This document shows positions 21,691-34,750 of a stretch of 42,561 bases of DNA, piece after piece (position 1 is the first letter of the stretch; the number at the start of each line of letters is the position of its first letter). The notes below the pieces were generated by a model. That model saw nothing but the letters and a program-made list of their open reading frames with translations. It did not search any database and was not told where the DNA came from. The stretch is taken from contig JAWQRO010000337.1 in NCBI GenBank assembly GCA_033557835.1, positions 1 to 42,561 of the forward strand, read 5' to 3'. Source of the stretch: Helochares maculicollis. Taxonomy: Eukaryota; Arthropoda; Insecta; Coleoptera; Hydrophilidae. The translations under genes and the position numbers were made by a program.

Positions 21691-24600
21691 ATGGATTCAT
21701 CAGATGATGAGTTTTTTAGTTCAAATGTGAAAAGGTAAATCAAGTTTTAATGTAATTAAAGATATTTTGCTTAGATTATAATTTTTCTGAACAAACAATT
21801 TCAATAATTTTTTCAACGCTTCTTTTTAATATTTATTATTATTCAGTGTAAAGTGAACATCTTCATCTAATTAGTTATTAAAATATCATTAAGTATGAAA
21901 GACACTTTTCTTACTCTATTATAAAAATAACAAAGGTTACATTTCTATGGAGTAGAAAATACAATTGCAAATTAAATACACACACACTTACGCTTTTAAA
22001 CAATTAATTGATTGATGGGTTTCAATTTGGAGTCATTTTGTAATGATATTATTTATTCATATAAACAATAGATTTGTATGACTTATGTACGTATGAAGAA
22101 AATATGACTTATTATAACGGTCAGTCTTAAGAGAAAGAGGGTACATTATTTAATACAGCCACAAAAACTAGTCTTTACTTTTCCGCTTTCTTGTATGTTT
22201 TCCTGTATAAAAGAATAAGTAAGCAAAAAGATTTTCGCTAAGTTTCTCTTCTTCTACAATTAGAAATATGGAAACGAAAATCCGTTTGCTTATATATCGT
22301 TGAAAGTATCTATGTAATTACGTCTTAATACATGATGTCTCCATAAATAATAAAATAGACTTGTCTACAAAGTTTAGTTTAAAGTTTTTAATGAAAACTG
22401 TTAAGTGTCAATCAAGTACATGGTTTGCAATCTATTATTGTTTTATTGCTGTATTCGGATCTTGTCAATGGCTTAGCAAATGTTTTAATGCAAATTATAT
22501 GATTAATTTACTTCTCAGACAGGTGGACTGATCCTGATAGTTAAATAAAAGAAATTCTTAATCCATGATTTATTTTAATCATACATCTACTAATAAAATT
22601 TGCTGCAAACACAAAATATGTATTTATCTTCACTTAACAGAATAAATATTGGACAACTCATTTATGTGAGGTAACGTCATATGCTGCTAATATAACCTGT
22701 TGTAGTCTTCACCTGATCATTGCCAATTTAGAAATAAATGTAGAACCCTTAAAAGGAAATGAAATAGTGTACTCCTTTAAAAATGAAGAATGTGTAATAA
22801 TTAAATAATAAATCTTTAATTCCAAGCTGCTTAAACCAGTTTTCATATGCATGAATAAAATCATATCACCTTATTCCTAGTTTAAGTAAACTAAGATTTA
22901 ACTTGCTTTCTAGAATCAGATGTAAGTAAATAAAGATAATGGTTCAATTTTCTTATACATGAGGATGAACTCTGATTTCCAAACTTAATCATAGCTTTAT
23001 TAACAAAATATACATTAAAATGTGCTTTTTTTTCAAAGTACAGCTGATCTGATTAAATTGGCATTTTGATATTTCAAAACTTTAAAAATCTTCCATCAGT
23101 GTTCCTATTTCCTTCCTGTAGTTCTACATTGTTTTTAACCCCCCTTTTCTGGTTCTTCTGCGTTTTCTTTTTTGTTCTCCCACATCCATTATTTTCTTTA
23201 CCATCCTGCCAGGTTCCATTCTCACTAGATGTCCATTCCAGCTTAATTGTCACTTCCTGTTCTTTATTTATGCTGATTTCTGACTTTTCTGTTGTTTCTT
23301 TTAACATTTTTGTTGCTTATCGTTAATTTTATTATCTCTATATTTATTTCGGTCATGATTTTTACTTTTTCGCTTAATAAGTTCAGAAGCTTTTGTTCTT
23401 TAAGTTTGGTATCAGTACCAGTTATAGAGAAGATCGTTTTCTATCACTAACTTAAGATTTGTATGTCCTACGGTAGTAATCAGTTATTTCCCCTATCCCT
23501 GGTCTGAAGATTGTTTGTGTATCATCAAGTTTTTCTTCAATATTGCATTCTGTTCTCTAGGTTCCTTGTATTAACTTTATGCTAGTTTCGAGCCTAGCTC
23601 ATGTCTTGTTCATCCCATTTTTCTATCATTCTCTAGCTATTTTTTGTGCTCCAATTCAGTTATAAATGTTTCTCAGTTTTCTTTTTATGTTTCTTATCTC
23701 TGCGTTAATTTGATTTCCAACATGCAACACTTTCATTTCTGAGTGACTATTTGTCTAACTCTTTTATATGCTGATCGCTAGTACTTCAAGCAGCCAACTT
23801 CTGCATTGTCTTCTCTACTGATTGGATGTAATTTAATTTTCTGATTTAAATGTATGTAATAAACTTTCTTGGAAGTGATGTCGTTGGCAGATTTTATATT
23901 TAGTTAGTCTAAAGTGTTTTCGTCTAGATCTAGTTTTTATGACTAGATATTGACCTAGCTGTTTTAATCTCTTTAATTTTATACAGTCTATTGTTGAGCT
24001 TTGCTAGGTGATATTATATTGTAGTTTGTGTGGTTAAAAAGAGTTGTTAATTATCAGATTGGGACAAAAATTCATAAGATTTTCTCTGTTTGCAGTTATG
24101 TAGTCTTCAATCAATTTGATCTTTACTGGAGGTGATATCGAATGTGCTCCATTTCAAATTTAATTTTATTATGTATTTAATGGGTTTAATTTATTTCTGT
24201 TCACATGATACAAATACTAATAAGTCACAAAAATACAATTTTAAAGTATATGCATTTACACAAAATAAATTAGTGTATACTATTTTAAACATTCAATTTA
24301 CTTACAGTTCCAATTTAGCCAATATCTTCCAAGGACTAGATGAGGGAGGTAATGGAGATTATAATAGCCAATTGATGTTTAGCGCTCCTAAGCAACCTAG
24401 GCCTAAAGAATGTCAAAGAAAGACAAAACATCCCAAAAATGTTCCTGTTCAGCAGATTCAAAAGCCAGAAACAAGCTCTAAAATCTCAGAATTTTCTACA
24501 GCTGAAAAAGGAAACACCTCAGTAATTCCAAAATCAATTGCCTTAATAAATAATGAACCAATAGTCATAAAACATAAGCAGTTTAATCTTCCAGAACCTA

Positions 24601-25385
24601 AAGATCTTTTAGAGAAACTTGAACCCATGGTAATTGACGAACTTAAAAGTAATAAAAGAACAAAATCAAGGAGTAAGCAAGCAGAGAACCATTTTATAAA
24701 TAACAATATTTTACATACAGAAAATGAGACGAAGAAAATAAACTCGGATTTAAACCAAAATCCAATTAATATAACTAGCCATAAATTAGATGTAGATTTA
24801 AATAGGAAACAAACTGACAGTGAAAATAATTTAAATAAAAATAATACAAATGTAGTTACAAACAACATGAAATTAAATGCAAATGATGAAAATCTTGCAA
24901 TAAGTAATTCATATACACCTGACTGTGCGTTTGAGTTGATACTTCATTCAGTGTGTCGATCCAAGCAACCTAAACATGTACCTAACAAAGAAACAAATGC
25001 TTGCATTTTTGATAAAATTGTATGCATAGATGAGAAATTAGAAAATCTATGCAAATACTTATTACCAGGTGACAATAAAGAACAAACACATTCAAAAGAG
25101 GTACAAGTAAACATCTTAGAGGATAATCAAGAAAGTATTACTAAATTAAAACACGAGGTGAAAGAATTAAAAAGTCAATTGATAAACAGCAAATCGCAAT
25201 TCATCCGTATGTTAAGGGAGACAATGAATGAAATGTACCAAGATACTTTAAGTGGGATGGAAAGTTGCGCTGTGGATGGACAAATACAGGAGGAAGACAT
25301 GAAGATCATTGTCAAGTCAAATATGAAAATGTTCACTTATAAGATAGTAGAAAAACTAAAGGAAACAGATAAGGAAACCCCATAA
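21691..25385 (+). CDS. FKBP15-like protein without an FKBP domain (373 aa)
   Basis: Exons 21691-21734 and 24308-25385 join in frame (1122 nt). The N-terminus MDSSDDEFFSSNVKSSNLAN, then IFQGLDEG and MFSAPKQPRPKE, resembles the start of FKBP15/WAFL (acidic DDxxF, LASLFGLD, YTAPKQPKK), and the intron falls at the corresponding place. The middle (about residues 60-280) is K/N/S-rich and disordered-looking. A coiled coil (289-325) leads into MNEMYQDTLSGMES…KSNMKMFTYKIVEKL (321-365), which resembles the conserved stretch after the coiled coil of FKBP15. FKBP15 proteins are usually around 1000 aa or more with an FKBP-type fold and long coiled coil. Both are missing here. FKBP15 works on early endosomes with actin and WASH; a similar role is inference only. 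The 2.6-kb intron holds a retrotransposon scrap. AATAAA is at 25599. Confidence 0.6.
21735..23060. other. First half of the long intron of the FKBP15-like gene
   Basis: AT-rich intronic sequence. I looked for exons coding an FKBP fold and saw none, and no repeat is recognisable. It begins with a good donor (AG|gtaaat). Confidence 0.4.
23066..23560 (-). mobile_element. Non-LTR retrotransposon 3'-end scrap in intron
   Basis: On the minus strand RMEPGRMVKKIMDVGEQKRK followed by a basic stretch (about 23130-23240) resembles the C-terminal 'GHVVRM…GRRRRGRP' tail of RTE-like reverse transcriptases, preceded by LEWTS in another frame. The frame is broken upstream, where only faint resemblance remains (FRPGIGEI near 23500). 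The fragment is antisense to the host gene. Limits are approximate. Confidence 0.4.
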
Positions 25386-25598
25386 TTGTTCTTCCGTTTA
25401 TTGTTATTCAAAGTAATGTGATATGTATTTTATATGAGCATGTATTTTTAAGGAACAAATTGTATTTTAGCAAAAAATGAAAACAATAGATTTAATTAAA
25501 AAATCATGATTGTATTTACAATTGTTTGAACAATCCAGTAAAATTACATCATATAATCTATGTTCTTATAAAGATTTCTATAGCAATAATCATTAAAA

Positions 25599-25604
25599 AA
25601 TAAA
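25599..25604 (+). terminator. Polyadenylation signal of the FKBP15-like gene
   Basis: Canonical AATAAA 214 nt after the stop, in the spacer shared with the convergent wapl gene. Confidence 0.5.
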
Positions 25605-26489
25605 GTACTCCTCGTATCATTTAACTTAATACAGTAAAATAATAAATAAACAAAACACAACAATATACACTCTATGATGTTTTAAAAATAAGGAGGCAAT
25701 AATGTACATTATGCAATTATTTCCATTTTAGAATGTAAAGCTTCCAAGTTGACAAATCATTGTAATAGTTAAATATGTTATTACGGATTGCAATTTGATT
25801 AAGACTTTGATACAATTTCTGTTTTAAAACGATTTTCTTGAAACTGAATTATTATTCAAAATTTAATCAGAAAGTTGCTAATCTTTATCAAAAATTTTAA
25901 ACTTCCTGTCATAATTAAAAGCATCTATCAGTAACAATTTTGAAATCAATAGAGAATTAACCTCACGAAAAACCCTCTCAATCACTCTTCAATATACAAC
26001 ATATACCAACAAAACTTAATAAATTAAGAAGTGAAAACGTCGAATAAAAACTTTTCATGTAACAGTAATCTATAGAATGTCTGAAATACTTAGTGTTTAT
26101 CATATATAAAATGTATCTACACTAAGAGGAGGTTTCCCTTTTTTTGCTAACACTTTTTAGCTGCCGTTTCTTCGCCGGCCCTTCTTTATTCATAGACATC
26201 ATAATTTACAACTTTTTAATCACTGTATAAAAATAAATATCAATACACTTAGTCAAAAATGTTCCAATAAAAGTAACCACTGTTGATTGTAAAAATGAAC
26301 TCAAATATCGAATCCAACTAAATCAATAGGTTGCTCTAGTAGTGACAAAATTACAAACAAGCACAATAATACTGTTCAAATCTTGTAAAATTAAGATGGA
26401 ACACAAATATCTTCCTATTTTAGTCAACAATTTGCTTACCTACTTTTCTCTATGTATTTAAAGTATATAAATGTACATATCTCTCAATA
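25605..26489. other. Convergent intergenic spacer
   Basis: Lies between the ends of two convergent genes. AT-rich, with several possible AATAAA hexamers on either strand and no gene or repeat recognised. Confidence 0.4.
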
Positions 26490-26495
26490 TTTATT
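26490..26495 (-). terminator. Nearest polyadenylation signal of wapl
   Basis: TTTATT on the + strand, read AATAAA on the minus strand, about 200 nt beyond the wapl stop. Another lies at 26185-26190, so a longer 3' UTR is possible. Confidence 0.4.
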
Positions 26496-26693
26496 CATAT
26501 ATTTTACATTTATAACAAATTTAATCGAATTACGGTTTTTATTGCTCATTGTAAATCTCTTAATATTGTGGCTGTTGCAGCTTTTTCCTAAATCTACTGG
26601 TAATCAGAATCGCATATTTACAACGAAATGAAAAAATGGCAATAAGTGTTTGCAGTGAAAGAAAAACCGTCTCTCTTTTTAAGTTGTTTTTTT

Positions 26694-29600
26694 TTAAGAT
26701 GGCTGTTGCTGCAGTGCTGTCTGAGGTTTGTCACACTCTTCTAAGTATTTTATTACTTTTTCGGTTGCTTTCATAGCAGAGACACTGGAGGCCTCCGTCT
26801 GTGCAGTACATGAAAATTTAAATAACATATTTAGAATATTTATTAATGAGTACCATTGAAGAAATTTATATTAAAAAAACTCACCGATGCAGTCAAGTTC
26901 ATAAAATTAAAGAACTTCTTTAAAATTTCTACCATCGAATTAAAGTTGTGATCTTTTAAAAATTGCTTCACTACAATTTCGTACTGAGAATTATCCATTA
27001 TGAAAAATCCTATCAGCATCACTACATATGAGGCGAGGAATGTGAATTCCATGTGAGTACCAGCCTTTTGTAGCACTGAAAGGAAAGTTTCAAGTTAAGT
27101 AGTTTCTGAATTTTTACAAACCATCAAGTAAGATAAAATTTTTTGTTTTATAGAAAAGAGAGTTACTCTTTATTTTTCAAAGGATTTCATCATGCCTTAG
27201 TTTGTATTCTTGGGGGGCCAGCTAAGGGACACGCAAAGACGAATTGCAAGATGACATACAACTCCTAGGGGAATTTTACTTGTTGTCTTTTAAGAAGTCT
27301 GTGACTTTTCATTAAAAATCTATCCTATTAATTATCACTGTAACAATTAGTTATTGACTCTAAAAAATAATTCGCCAGCTGAGACAGCTAAAAATCTTCT
27401 CCGATTTTGATCATAGTTTCTATTTGCTTTTTCATTTTTATTTCTAATAGAGCTTTAAAAATTATATTATATTTCATATGTATTAGTATAAATGAAAAAA
27501 ATGTAAATAATAAATCGAGATATTTCTGAAAGTCTTCAATATTAATTTGCAATAACAGATGTATCAATATACCATTTATTATTAACTATGTAGAAAAAAT
27601 TTAACTGTAAAATATGTAAATTTAATATTTGTAAACAAGTTTTATTGAATACAGCTGTTAACAAAGAGCAAATAAAAAATTTTCAAAAATAAATTTTTTT
27701 GTAAAATATCACAATTAATTAGCACAACGAAAAATGTTTCCACAAAAGTTGCAGATCTATTAAATTGGCATTCTCTTTATTCAAGCTAAATGTAATTCAA
27801 AATTATTTTATCAAATAGTAAAGTAGTTTGTATTATTTTACATCATTCCAGTCAAATTGTCAGTTATAAAAATCATTAGTTATAGAATTAAAAATTTCGT
27901 AAAGCAAAAATAAAAGCAATCATTTCATAAAGACACTGAATCATTTTATGCCAACATCGCTGGCAAATTTTCCTACATATTATTTCTTCTTTATCATGTT
28001 CTCATAATTTTTCTTATACTCTTTCAATATTTCCAGATTTTTTTTTGTTGGACTACAGAAAAACTTATTGTGCTGTCCATCAATTCCTTTGCTCCAAAAT
28101 GAATATAACTACATCTACAGTAGGATGTAGACATGTCAAGTAACTAAACTATAAGCACTGTAAAGCATATAGTTTTTAATTGACTAATTGTGACTTTTAT
28201 GTGTTAACGCACTTTAAATGACAAAAATAATCTTGGAACTCACATTTAGCAACAGTTTCCTCGATGAACTCCTCATTGGATTTATGTTGTACAGTAGTTT
28301 CCCCATCTTTCTCTCCATCCAAAATTGCGTCAGTTCTTCTTTCAGCCAGCCTTGCATATTCTTCCCATTGATAAAACTGCACAATTAACGCCTCTACAGC
28401 GCTTTTATCACAAGGCAGTTTGCTTTCAAAATCAGCTGGCGCACGGGCTTCAACTAACAACTTCTTATTGAAGTTATTATCCTGAATTAAGTTTATCAAT
28501 AACATAAGAACTAAAACTCCAAGTTCAAATTTCTTCTGGTCCGGAATATAATGAGGAACCTAATTACAGAAATGACTTATAGAATGTCTCTTAGATGAAA
28601 ATATATATCAAAAGATGATATTAGATTTTGGAATATTTACCTGCAGAAGCAAATGTAAACTGGCTTCAATAATACCAGGTCTTTGTCCTATTAAAGTACT
28701 GCCTTGCGAATTCTTGTTAAAGTGATGTGTCAGATTAATAAGAACTTTCAAAGTCACTAATAAAGCTTCCCTAATCACTGCACCCGCCGATTCTTTATCA
28801 CTAATGTCCATAACAGGATAAAGTGGAATTTCTGAATCACAAAGTCTATATAACTTAACCAGGGTGTCTAATATTACTCCATTATTGTATTTTAACAGGT
28901 ACACTTGGTTTTCTTCATTATTATGTGTAACCTAGACATAAATCAATGTAAATATAAATCCTTGTGGTAACCAGTATAACACCAATACTTACATTTTCTA
29001 ATACTCTCATACATCGATCAACTTTTCTTAATTTATCTAATAATACATCCGTCCAAGAAACCACATAATCAGAAACTTGACGGCAACATTCGCATATTGT
29101 TTTCATTATATGTTCAAGGCCACCCAATTCTCTAAGCTCTTCCTTAAACCATTCACCTGCTCTTTTTGACGTCAAACTTAGCAGGGTTTCCATGGCTAAT
29201 TGTCCAACCTAAAATAAAATTTATATGTTAGCACCATGTGGTATATACAGAAAAGCATTTAACCATAACAGATAAATTCGAACTTCAATCAAATTTGTGA
29301 ATAGAGAGATCAAAAAAGTGAAAAAGACCTAAAGATTTAAAACAAAATAGATTTTTTTTTTATAAAATCTAAAATAAAAAAACTTGACATTACAAGCTTT
29401 ATGCCATTTACTTTTTGCCAGACTTGCTAGTGAATTTGGAAATTCATAAATCAAAATTTAAATAAATAATGCATTTTAAAATTGCTGCTATAAATATTTT
29501 CAAAGAACATAAGTGAATGACTAAAGCTAATAGATTGTAATAAGTAAAAGCCTAGAGTTAAATAAGAAAAACAGTAAGAAAAAAATATATAAAAATACAA

Positions 29601-32600
29601 ATATTGTACATGAAAGAAAAACAATATACTTACAGTAATATTATCTAAATTCAAATGAATCGCATGTCCTTGACTCTGAATCTCCCCGCAAATCTCTCTG
29701 ACTTTCTGCTTGTTCTTCTCCAGTTGTGCCGAGCTCAATCCGCAAACATCTAAAGCTTGCTGGTAACTAACATCAGATTCTAGTAGATTCAACATTAGTT
29801 CCAAGCAATCGCGATCCAAATCCATATTCAATCGGTCCTGGCTCAAAACAAACATCACAGTAGCTGTACACAAACCTAAACTTTGATCTTTTGTGGCGTC
29901 ATGTAAAGCCTTGAAGAATTTTGCCACAGTGCCATGAGCCCTCACGTGCATTCTAAAGGCGGGGGCCATACACTTTGTGGCTAATGATATGGCAGAGAGA
30001 CACCTTGTGCTAATAGGGTTGTTGTCTTGCAAGGCATCTAAAATATATTCAACATCATCGTTAAACTCTTGGAACTCTCCAATTTCTTGCATCTGGTGAG
30101 CTTTTTTAACGTTTCTTACAACAGTGTAATACCCTTTATCATTCTTTGAGCATTTTAAACTAGAAATTGATTCTTCTTCCTCGCTTTTGGTGATCCTGGT
30201 TATCGGGTCATCTTGGAATCCAAATTCATCATCGAATTCCAAATTCGTTTTTTTAGTACCATCTTCATTTTTCTTTTCAACTGGATCGCCATCACACCAT
30301 TTGTGCTTATAAAGAGCTCTGCGTTTCTTTGTCCCTCCATCAGGGATTAAGGAGCGGCTTTTGAAAATACTACCCTTTTTCTTAGAAATTACTAATTTAA
30401 CTGGACCTGGGACTTCTGTGGGTTTCTCCAATATTTTTTCCAATATTTCATCTTTGTGGTCTTCAATATTTGTGCTTGTAGTTTTCGAAGGCGATTTTGG
30501 TTCATCTCTAGTGTCATTATCTGCAGCTGTACTTTGACTATCGCTATCCTCATCTGTCGACCACTCCTCTTCAATGCTTTGTTTGTTAGTCGGAGGAATC
30601 TCCTGCACTTTATTCACTACAGTACTATAGTCTACAGTTGTTTGCTCTAGTACAGCCTCCGCCTGTTTAAGAATTTCCTGTTGCAGAATTTCAGTATCCT
30701 TGCTAATATCTTCTGGCTCTAGTGATGGTTGGCTTTGCTGAAAACTATTTTCCAAATTTTCTACGGTTTCATTTTCAATTTCCATAGGCTCCTCGCCTCC
30801 TTCTGGGTCGTCATCGTCATTAGTGCCACCCACTTGTTGTACTTCAGATGGGTCATGCAAATAGGTTTCGGCGATTGAATTTGTGGGATTCAAGTCAATT
30901 GAATGATTTTCTTCTGTAGTTTCAGCCCCGGCTTCTGATCCCAATAGCGTTGCATACATTGCTTTACGTTCCAACTCATATTTTTCAGCTGGTATGTACT
31001 GAGGCGATAGGTCAATATCTGAAAACAAATTTTAATACTGAAACATTAGTTCCCCAATACTAATGATTTTATTTTATCTTTTACCTATCATAATTAACAT
31101 ATATTAAAACTAGTTTAGTATTAAAAATCTATTGGAAGAAAAACTAACTTTATTTAGTAATAAATTTTCGATTAAAAACTTAAAATTTAAATTTCTTGAT
31201 GAAGTGAACTGCGTGCTTATGGAATTTAAAGAAATCGATAATAAGACTTAAAAGAAATCAAGTAACTGAAAGTCTCAATATTAATGGTTTATTAAAGTGT
31301 GAGTGTTGAGCTTCTATTTGTTTCATGATGCATGATGCTAATCGACAGCTGTGTAGATGATCAATATTATAATTTTAAAATAAAAAATTTGAATAGGTGT
31401 GGGGAAAGCATGAAAATATCTCCATTTTAAATGTTGACATTCCATTTTTAATTTATACGGTCATAAAACTCATTTAAGATTTTCAACACTTTAACAGAAT
31501 TTTTTCGTTTGTAATCAGGTCTTTTGTTTCAAAATTTTCCCTTCAGCTGGTCTAAAAAGTTTGAATGTTCAGAATTTATTCTTTTACCAGTTTGCAAGTA
31601 ATCCACAAACAAAATTTGTTTCACATCCCAAAATACAAATACCCTCTTGGTCGATTTCTGGACATGAACTTGTTTCGGAGCCAAAGAACCAAGTTCACAC
31701 CACTCTTTAGCCTCTTGTTTTGATTCAGAATCATGATGATAGACCCAAGTCTCATCCACAGTGATGAATCGACGGACAAAATCTACATTATCCTTTTTAA
31801 AAAAATTTAAATGTTGCTCAGAAAGTCACATTCGTATGTATTTTTGTTCCATTGTTAGTGTACGCGCACCTTTTGTGCACACAGCTTTCTGAAACTCAAC
31901 AATTTTCTTTCGGTCACTCAACGAATTTCCAATACAATACCCAGTATTTTTCTACAATTTCTGATGTGTTTTTGGATGTCTTTGACATAGATTGTCTTCA
32001 AGGCATGTACGACCAAATTTAAATTCAGCAACCCATGTTTCTATTATACTAATTGAAGGGACAGAGTCCTTACACACTTTCAACATTCATTCATAAATCT
32101 TTTTTTTAAACCTTCCTACATAAAAATTCAATCACTGCACAACAATCAATTTTTTCCACCTTGATACTACATGGCTTGTAATTAAAGAACGAATTATTAT
32201 ATGAAGAACCACTATAACAAATAAAAATGTAGGCTAGTAGCAACGCCCTTTCTAATCAACTCATAACCTTATTGAGCAGTCTAGTAGGTTTGAAAGTAAG
32301 ATGGCTACTACGCAATAAAATTTAAAATATTAAGCCATGGAGATTATCGATAGGGAATCTCATAGTGAAGAGGAGCGAGTTGTAACATTAAAGTATAAAT
32401 TAAAAATAAATTACCTTTTTTAGGAGAGGTAAACAATGAAAACTCTCCAGGAGTATCGGCCATAGCAGGGCTGCAATTTGGATCTTGCTGCATACTTCTT
32501 CTCGTCGATCGGGTGATCCTCGCGCTGGGAGATCTTTGCGTTGATCTGGGCGATGTTACTGTTGAAGTTGAAGGGGTGCTTGATGGAGTGGGCGTGCTTT

Positions 32601-33102
32601 CGGATTCATCAGAATCATTTAATAATTGAGATTTTCCGTGACATATTCTCAAAACAATAGGCGGTTTGGTTTCATTTTTTTTAGAATTATTTACATTTGA
32701 ACCTAGTACAGTCTTATCAGAGTTGCTTTTAGAAGAGAAAAACTTTTTTGTTTGTTTAGGGGACTTCTCCTCGTAGCTCATTTTAAGTTTCTTGTTTGAA
32801 TTCCCGTAAGTTAGCTCGGTTTTCTCATTGTAGATAGCTGGAGATAAATCAGGAGGCTCCGTATTCCGGCTTTTAAAGAACTTCTTTGGTTTAGGGGCCG
32901 CATTTGCTTCAGGAGATGTTTTATTAAGAGTGCCATTTGCAGTACGAATCGAGGTAAAGGAGGTGATACCCCATTTTCCAATCGTACCTGCTGAACGTGC
33001 AGCAGATGGTTTGTTGCTGTTTTCTTTGAACAAGCTATCAAATTGGAAGCTGGCATTGTGGCAGTTTGCCCCCCGTTTGTACTTTCCATACCCTCTGGAC
33101 AT
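26694..33102 (-). CDS. wapl: Wings apart-like cohesin release factor (WAPL), 1063 aa
   Basis: Nuclear protein that, with PDS5, opens cohesin rings and releases them from chromatin. Exons on the minus strand: 33102-32415, 31018-29634, 29208-28993, 28931-28641, 28559-28244, 27075-26885 and 26798-26694, totalling 3192 nt and joining in frame. The N-terminus MSRGYGKYKRG and KWGITSF (43-49) matches the WAPL start, where a Y-S-R motif contacts PDS5. KKFFKSR (73-79), KKFFSSK (119-125) and SIFKSR (446-451) are repeated short motifs. An acidic, disordered middle follows. The helical WAPL domain starts near residue 525 (YYTVVRNVKKAHQ) and includes STRCLSAISLATKCMAPAFR, RLNMDLDRDCLELM, AMETLLSLTSKRAGEWFKEE, LKKFFNFMNLTAS and KVIKYLEECDKP near the end. 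Intron 1 carries a mariner. The length is close to that of other animal WAPLs. Confidence 0.95.
31500..32284 (-). mobile_element. mariner remnant in wapl intron 1 (copy 3)
   Basis: The minus strand keeps the best-preserved transposase piece of the window: a 76-codon open frame (31529-31759) with MDETWVYHHDSESKQEAKEW, APKQVHVQKSTKRVFVFWD and FVDYLQTGKRINSEHSNFLD. This is the mariner core with its first catalytic aspartate. Frame-shifted pieces continue towards 32000. The right end AACCTTATTGAGCAGTCTAG sits before a TA (32285-32286). The left end, with the transposase C-terminus and its inverted repeat, is missing. It has the same family and strand bias as copies 1 and 2. It is within the intron between 31019 and 32414 and is transcribed with wapl in the sense of its transposase. 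Confidence 0.8.
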
Positions 33103-33127
33103 TTTGCTGCTGTGAACTAATAATTAC

Positions 33128-34750
33128 CTGCAAATATATAGATAAAGTGAGCAACACATATATCAATTGTCACTAGTAAATAAAATCTAATTCCATTAAA
33201 AGGCATTATCATATGTATTTGTGATTAATACTTCAAGTATAAATTAAGAAATTAGAGTGTTTAAAGGAATATATGTAGTAAGGGAAAGTACTTATAATAA
33301 TTAATAATTCTTCTCTAGCATGAATCAAAAATAATATTTAAGGCATTGCTGTCAGCACTGTTTGTTTATCATTCTTTAAAAAAAAAACCTTAATAATAAT
33401 GTATATACAATTTATAGTATCAAAAAATCAAACAATGCATAAAACCTAAACCATAACAGTTTACCATTAAAAGATGAATATCGCAAAAAAGAAAATTATT
33501 CAACCATACCTATATGTATAACATTATAAATGCGCAATGTTCTAAAATCAAATGCGATAGTGCATTTTAATAGAAACAGAACTGACATCCAAACTCGGCA
33601 ACAAATAAATAATAAAGCAATGTTAAATTTAAATAGCAATAATTTAACTAAAACAAGTTTTTTTGATTAAGCAATTTTTCATTATGTTCTTTCATCTTTT
33701 TTAAATTGTATTCAATTGAATATTTTAGTCGAATTAGTATAGCTTTTATCAAAAAAATATGTGCTTTTCACATGTAAATATGTTAAGCATTTGAGCAAAC
33801 ATATGCACATTACCTTAACTACAAATGATATTTTACAGCAGCCTCAATAGTGTTAATGAATAAAATATGTTTTTAAGATATATTTAATGAACATATATAT
33901 AATTTGTAAGTTTTATTTCATATTTTCATTTAATATATAGATGCAGAAAATAAACACAATTTTTCATTATCCCAAGAATTACGCAAACACGGAAATTTGT
34001 AGATGGATGTATACCTAAAATAGAAAGTAAAGGTAGTGGATGGTACAGCTCTGTTTAAATTGTCATTATTCAATTATATTATAGCATTTTCAATGCTAGA
34101 CAATATTTAAATAATATGTAACAAAGAAATGACACTTTTAATATTTATAGAAGAAAGCTTGAATATATCAATTTAAATTTAATTCTTCAGGCTGCAGGTT
34201 TCAACTCGATAATTTCCAAGAAATGAAGTTTGTCATTCATCAATCAACAAACTGGATTTGTCATTAGGGTTTAAGAGATTAATTTTATGCTGCATTTTTT
34301 CTTTACTCAAAAATTTAATATAAATCCTTAACATTTCACTTAGAAAGAATGCAACCTAATTGTTTTGAGGAAACCCCATACTTTAACGAAGCTTACATTA
34401 TTAATTTTTCTGCAAAAGTTACTTCTTTATAAACATATATGAGAATATGAAAACATTAATTTAAGATATTAATACTAATAACAATAATGCCATTTGACTA
34501 ATATATACCATGCAGGTATTAATTCGATTTATTCTCAAATTCAAAATAAAATACTGAAGTTCAGGATATTTAAACCTAAATCAGGGCTTAAAATATAGTG
34601 AAATAGTATCAAAATTGGGGGAGCTAAGACATTGAGCAGGCTTTGGATTGGTAAACAGTTGTAGTCAAGCAAAAAAGGCGGAAAAGGAAACGAAACTCCG
34701 CAAGGGCACCAAGAGATCATCGTAAAGATACAATAAGCTGAACTACTTAC
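33128..34750. other. Presumed first intron of wapl, nothing else recognised
   Basis: Very AT-rich sequence with short A and T runs. No ORF, RNA gene or mobile element can be identified. If the 5' UTR exon at 34751-35130 is real, this is the intron. Confidence 0.35.

Noticed and set aside
23066..23326. Open frame rich in F, P and S that looks like a secreted protein
   Set aside because: The other strand carries the tail of a retrotransposon RT. The frame is its shadow.
24458..24868. 136-codon antisense frame rich in F, L and S inside the FKBP15-like exon
   Set aside because: It is the complement of a K/N/E-rich coding sequence, which mechanically yields F/L/S frames. It has no start context or homology.
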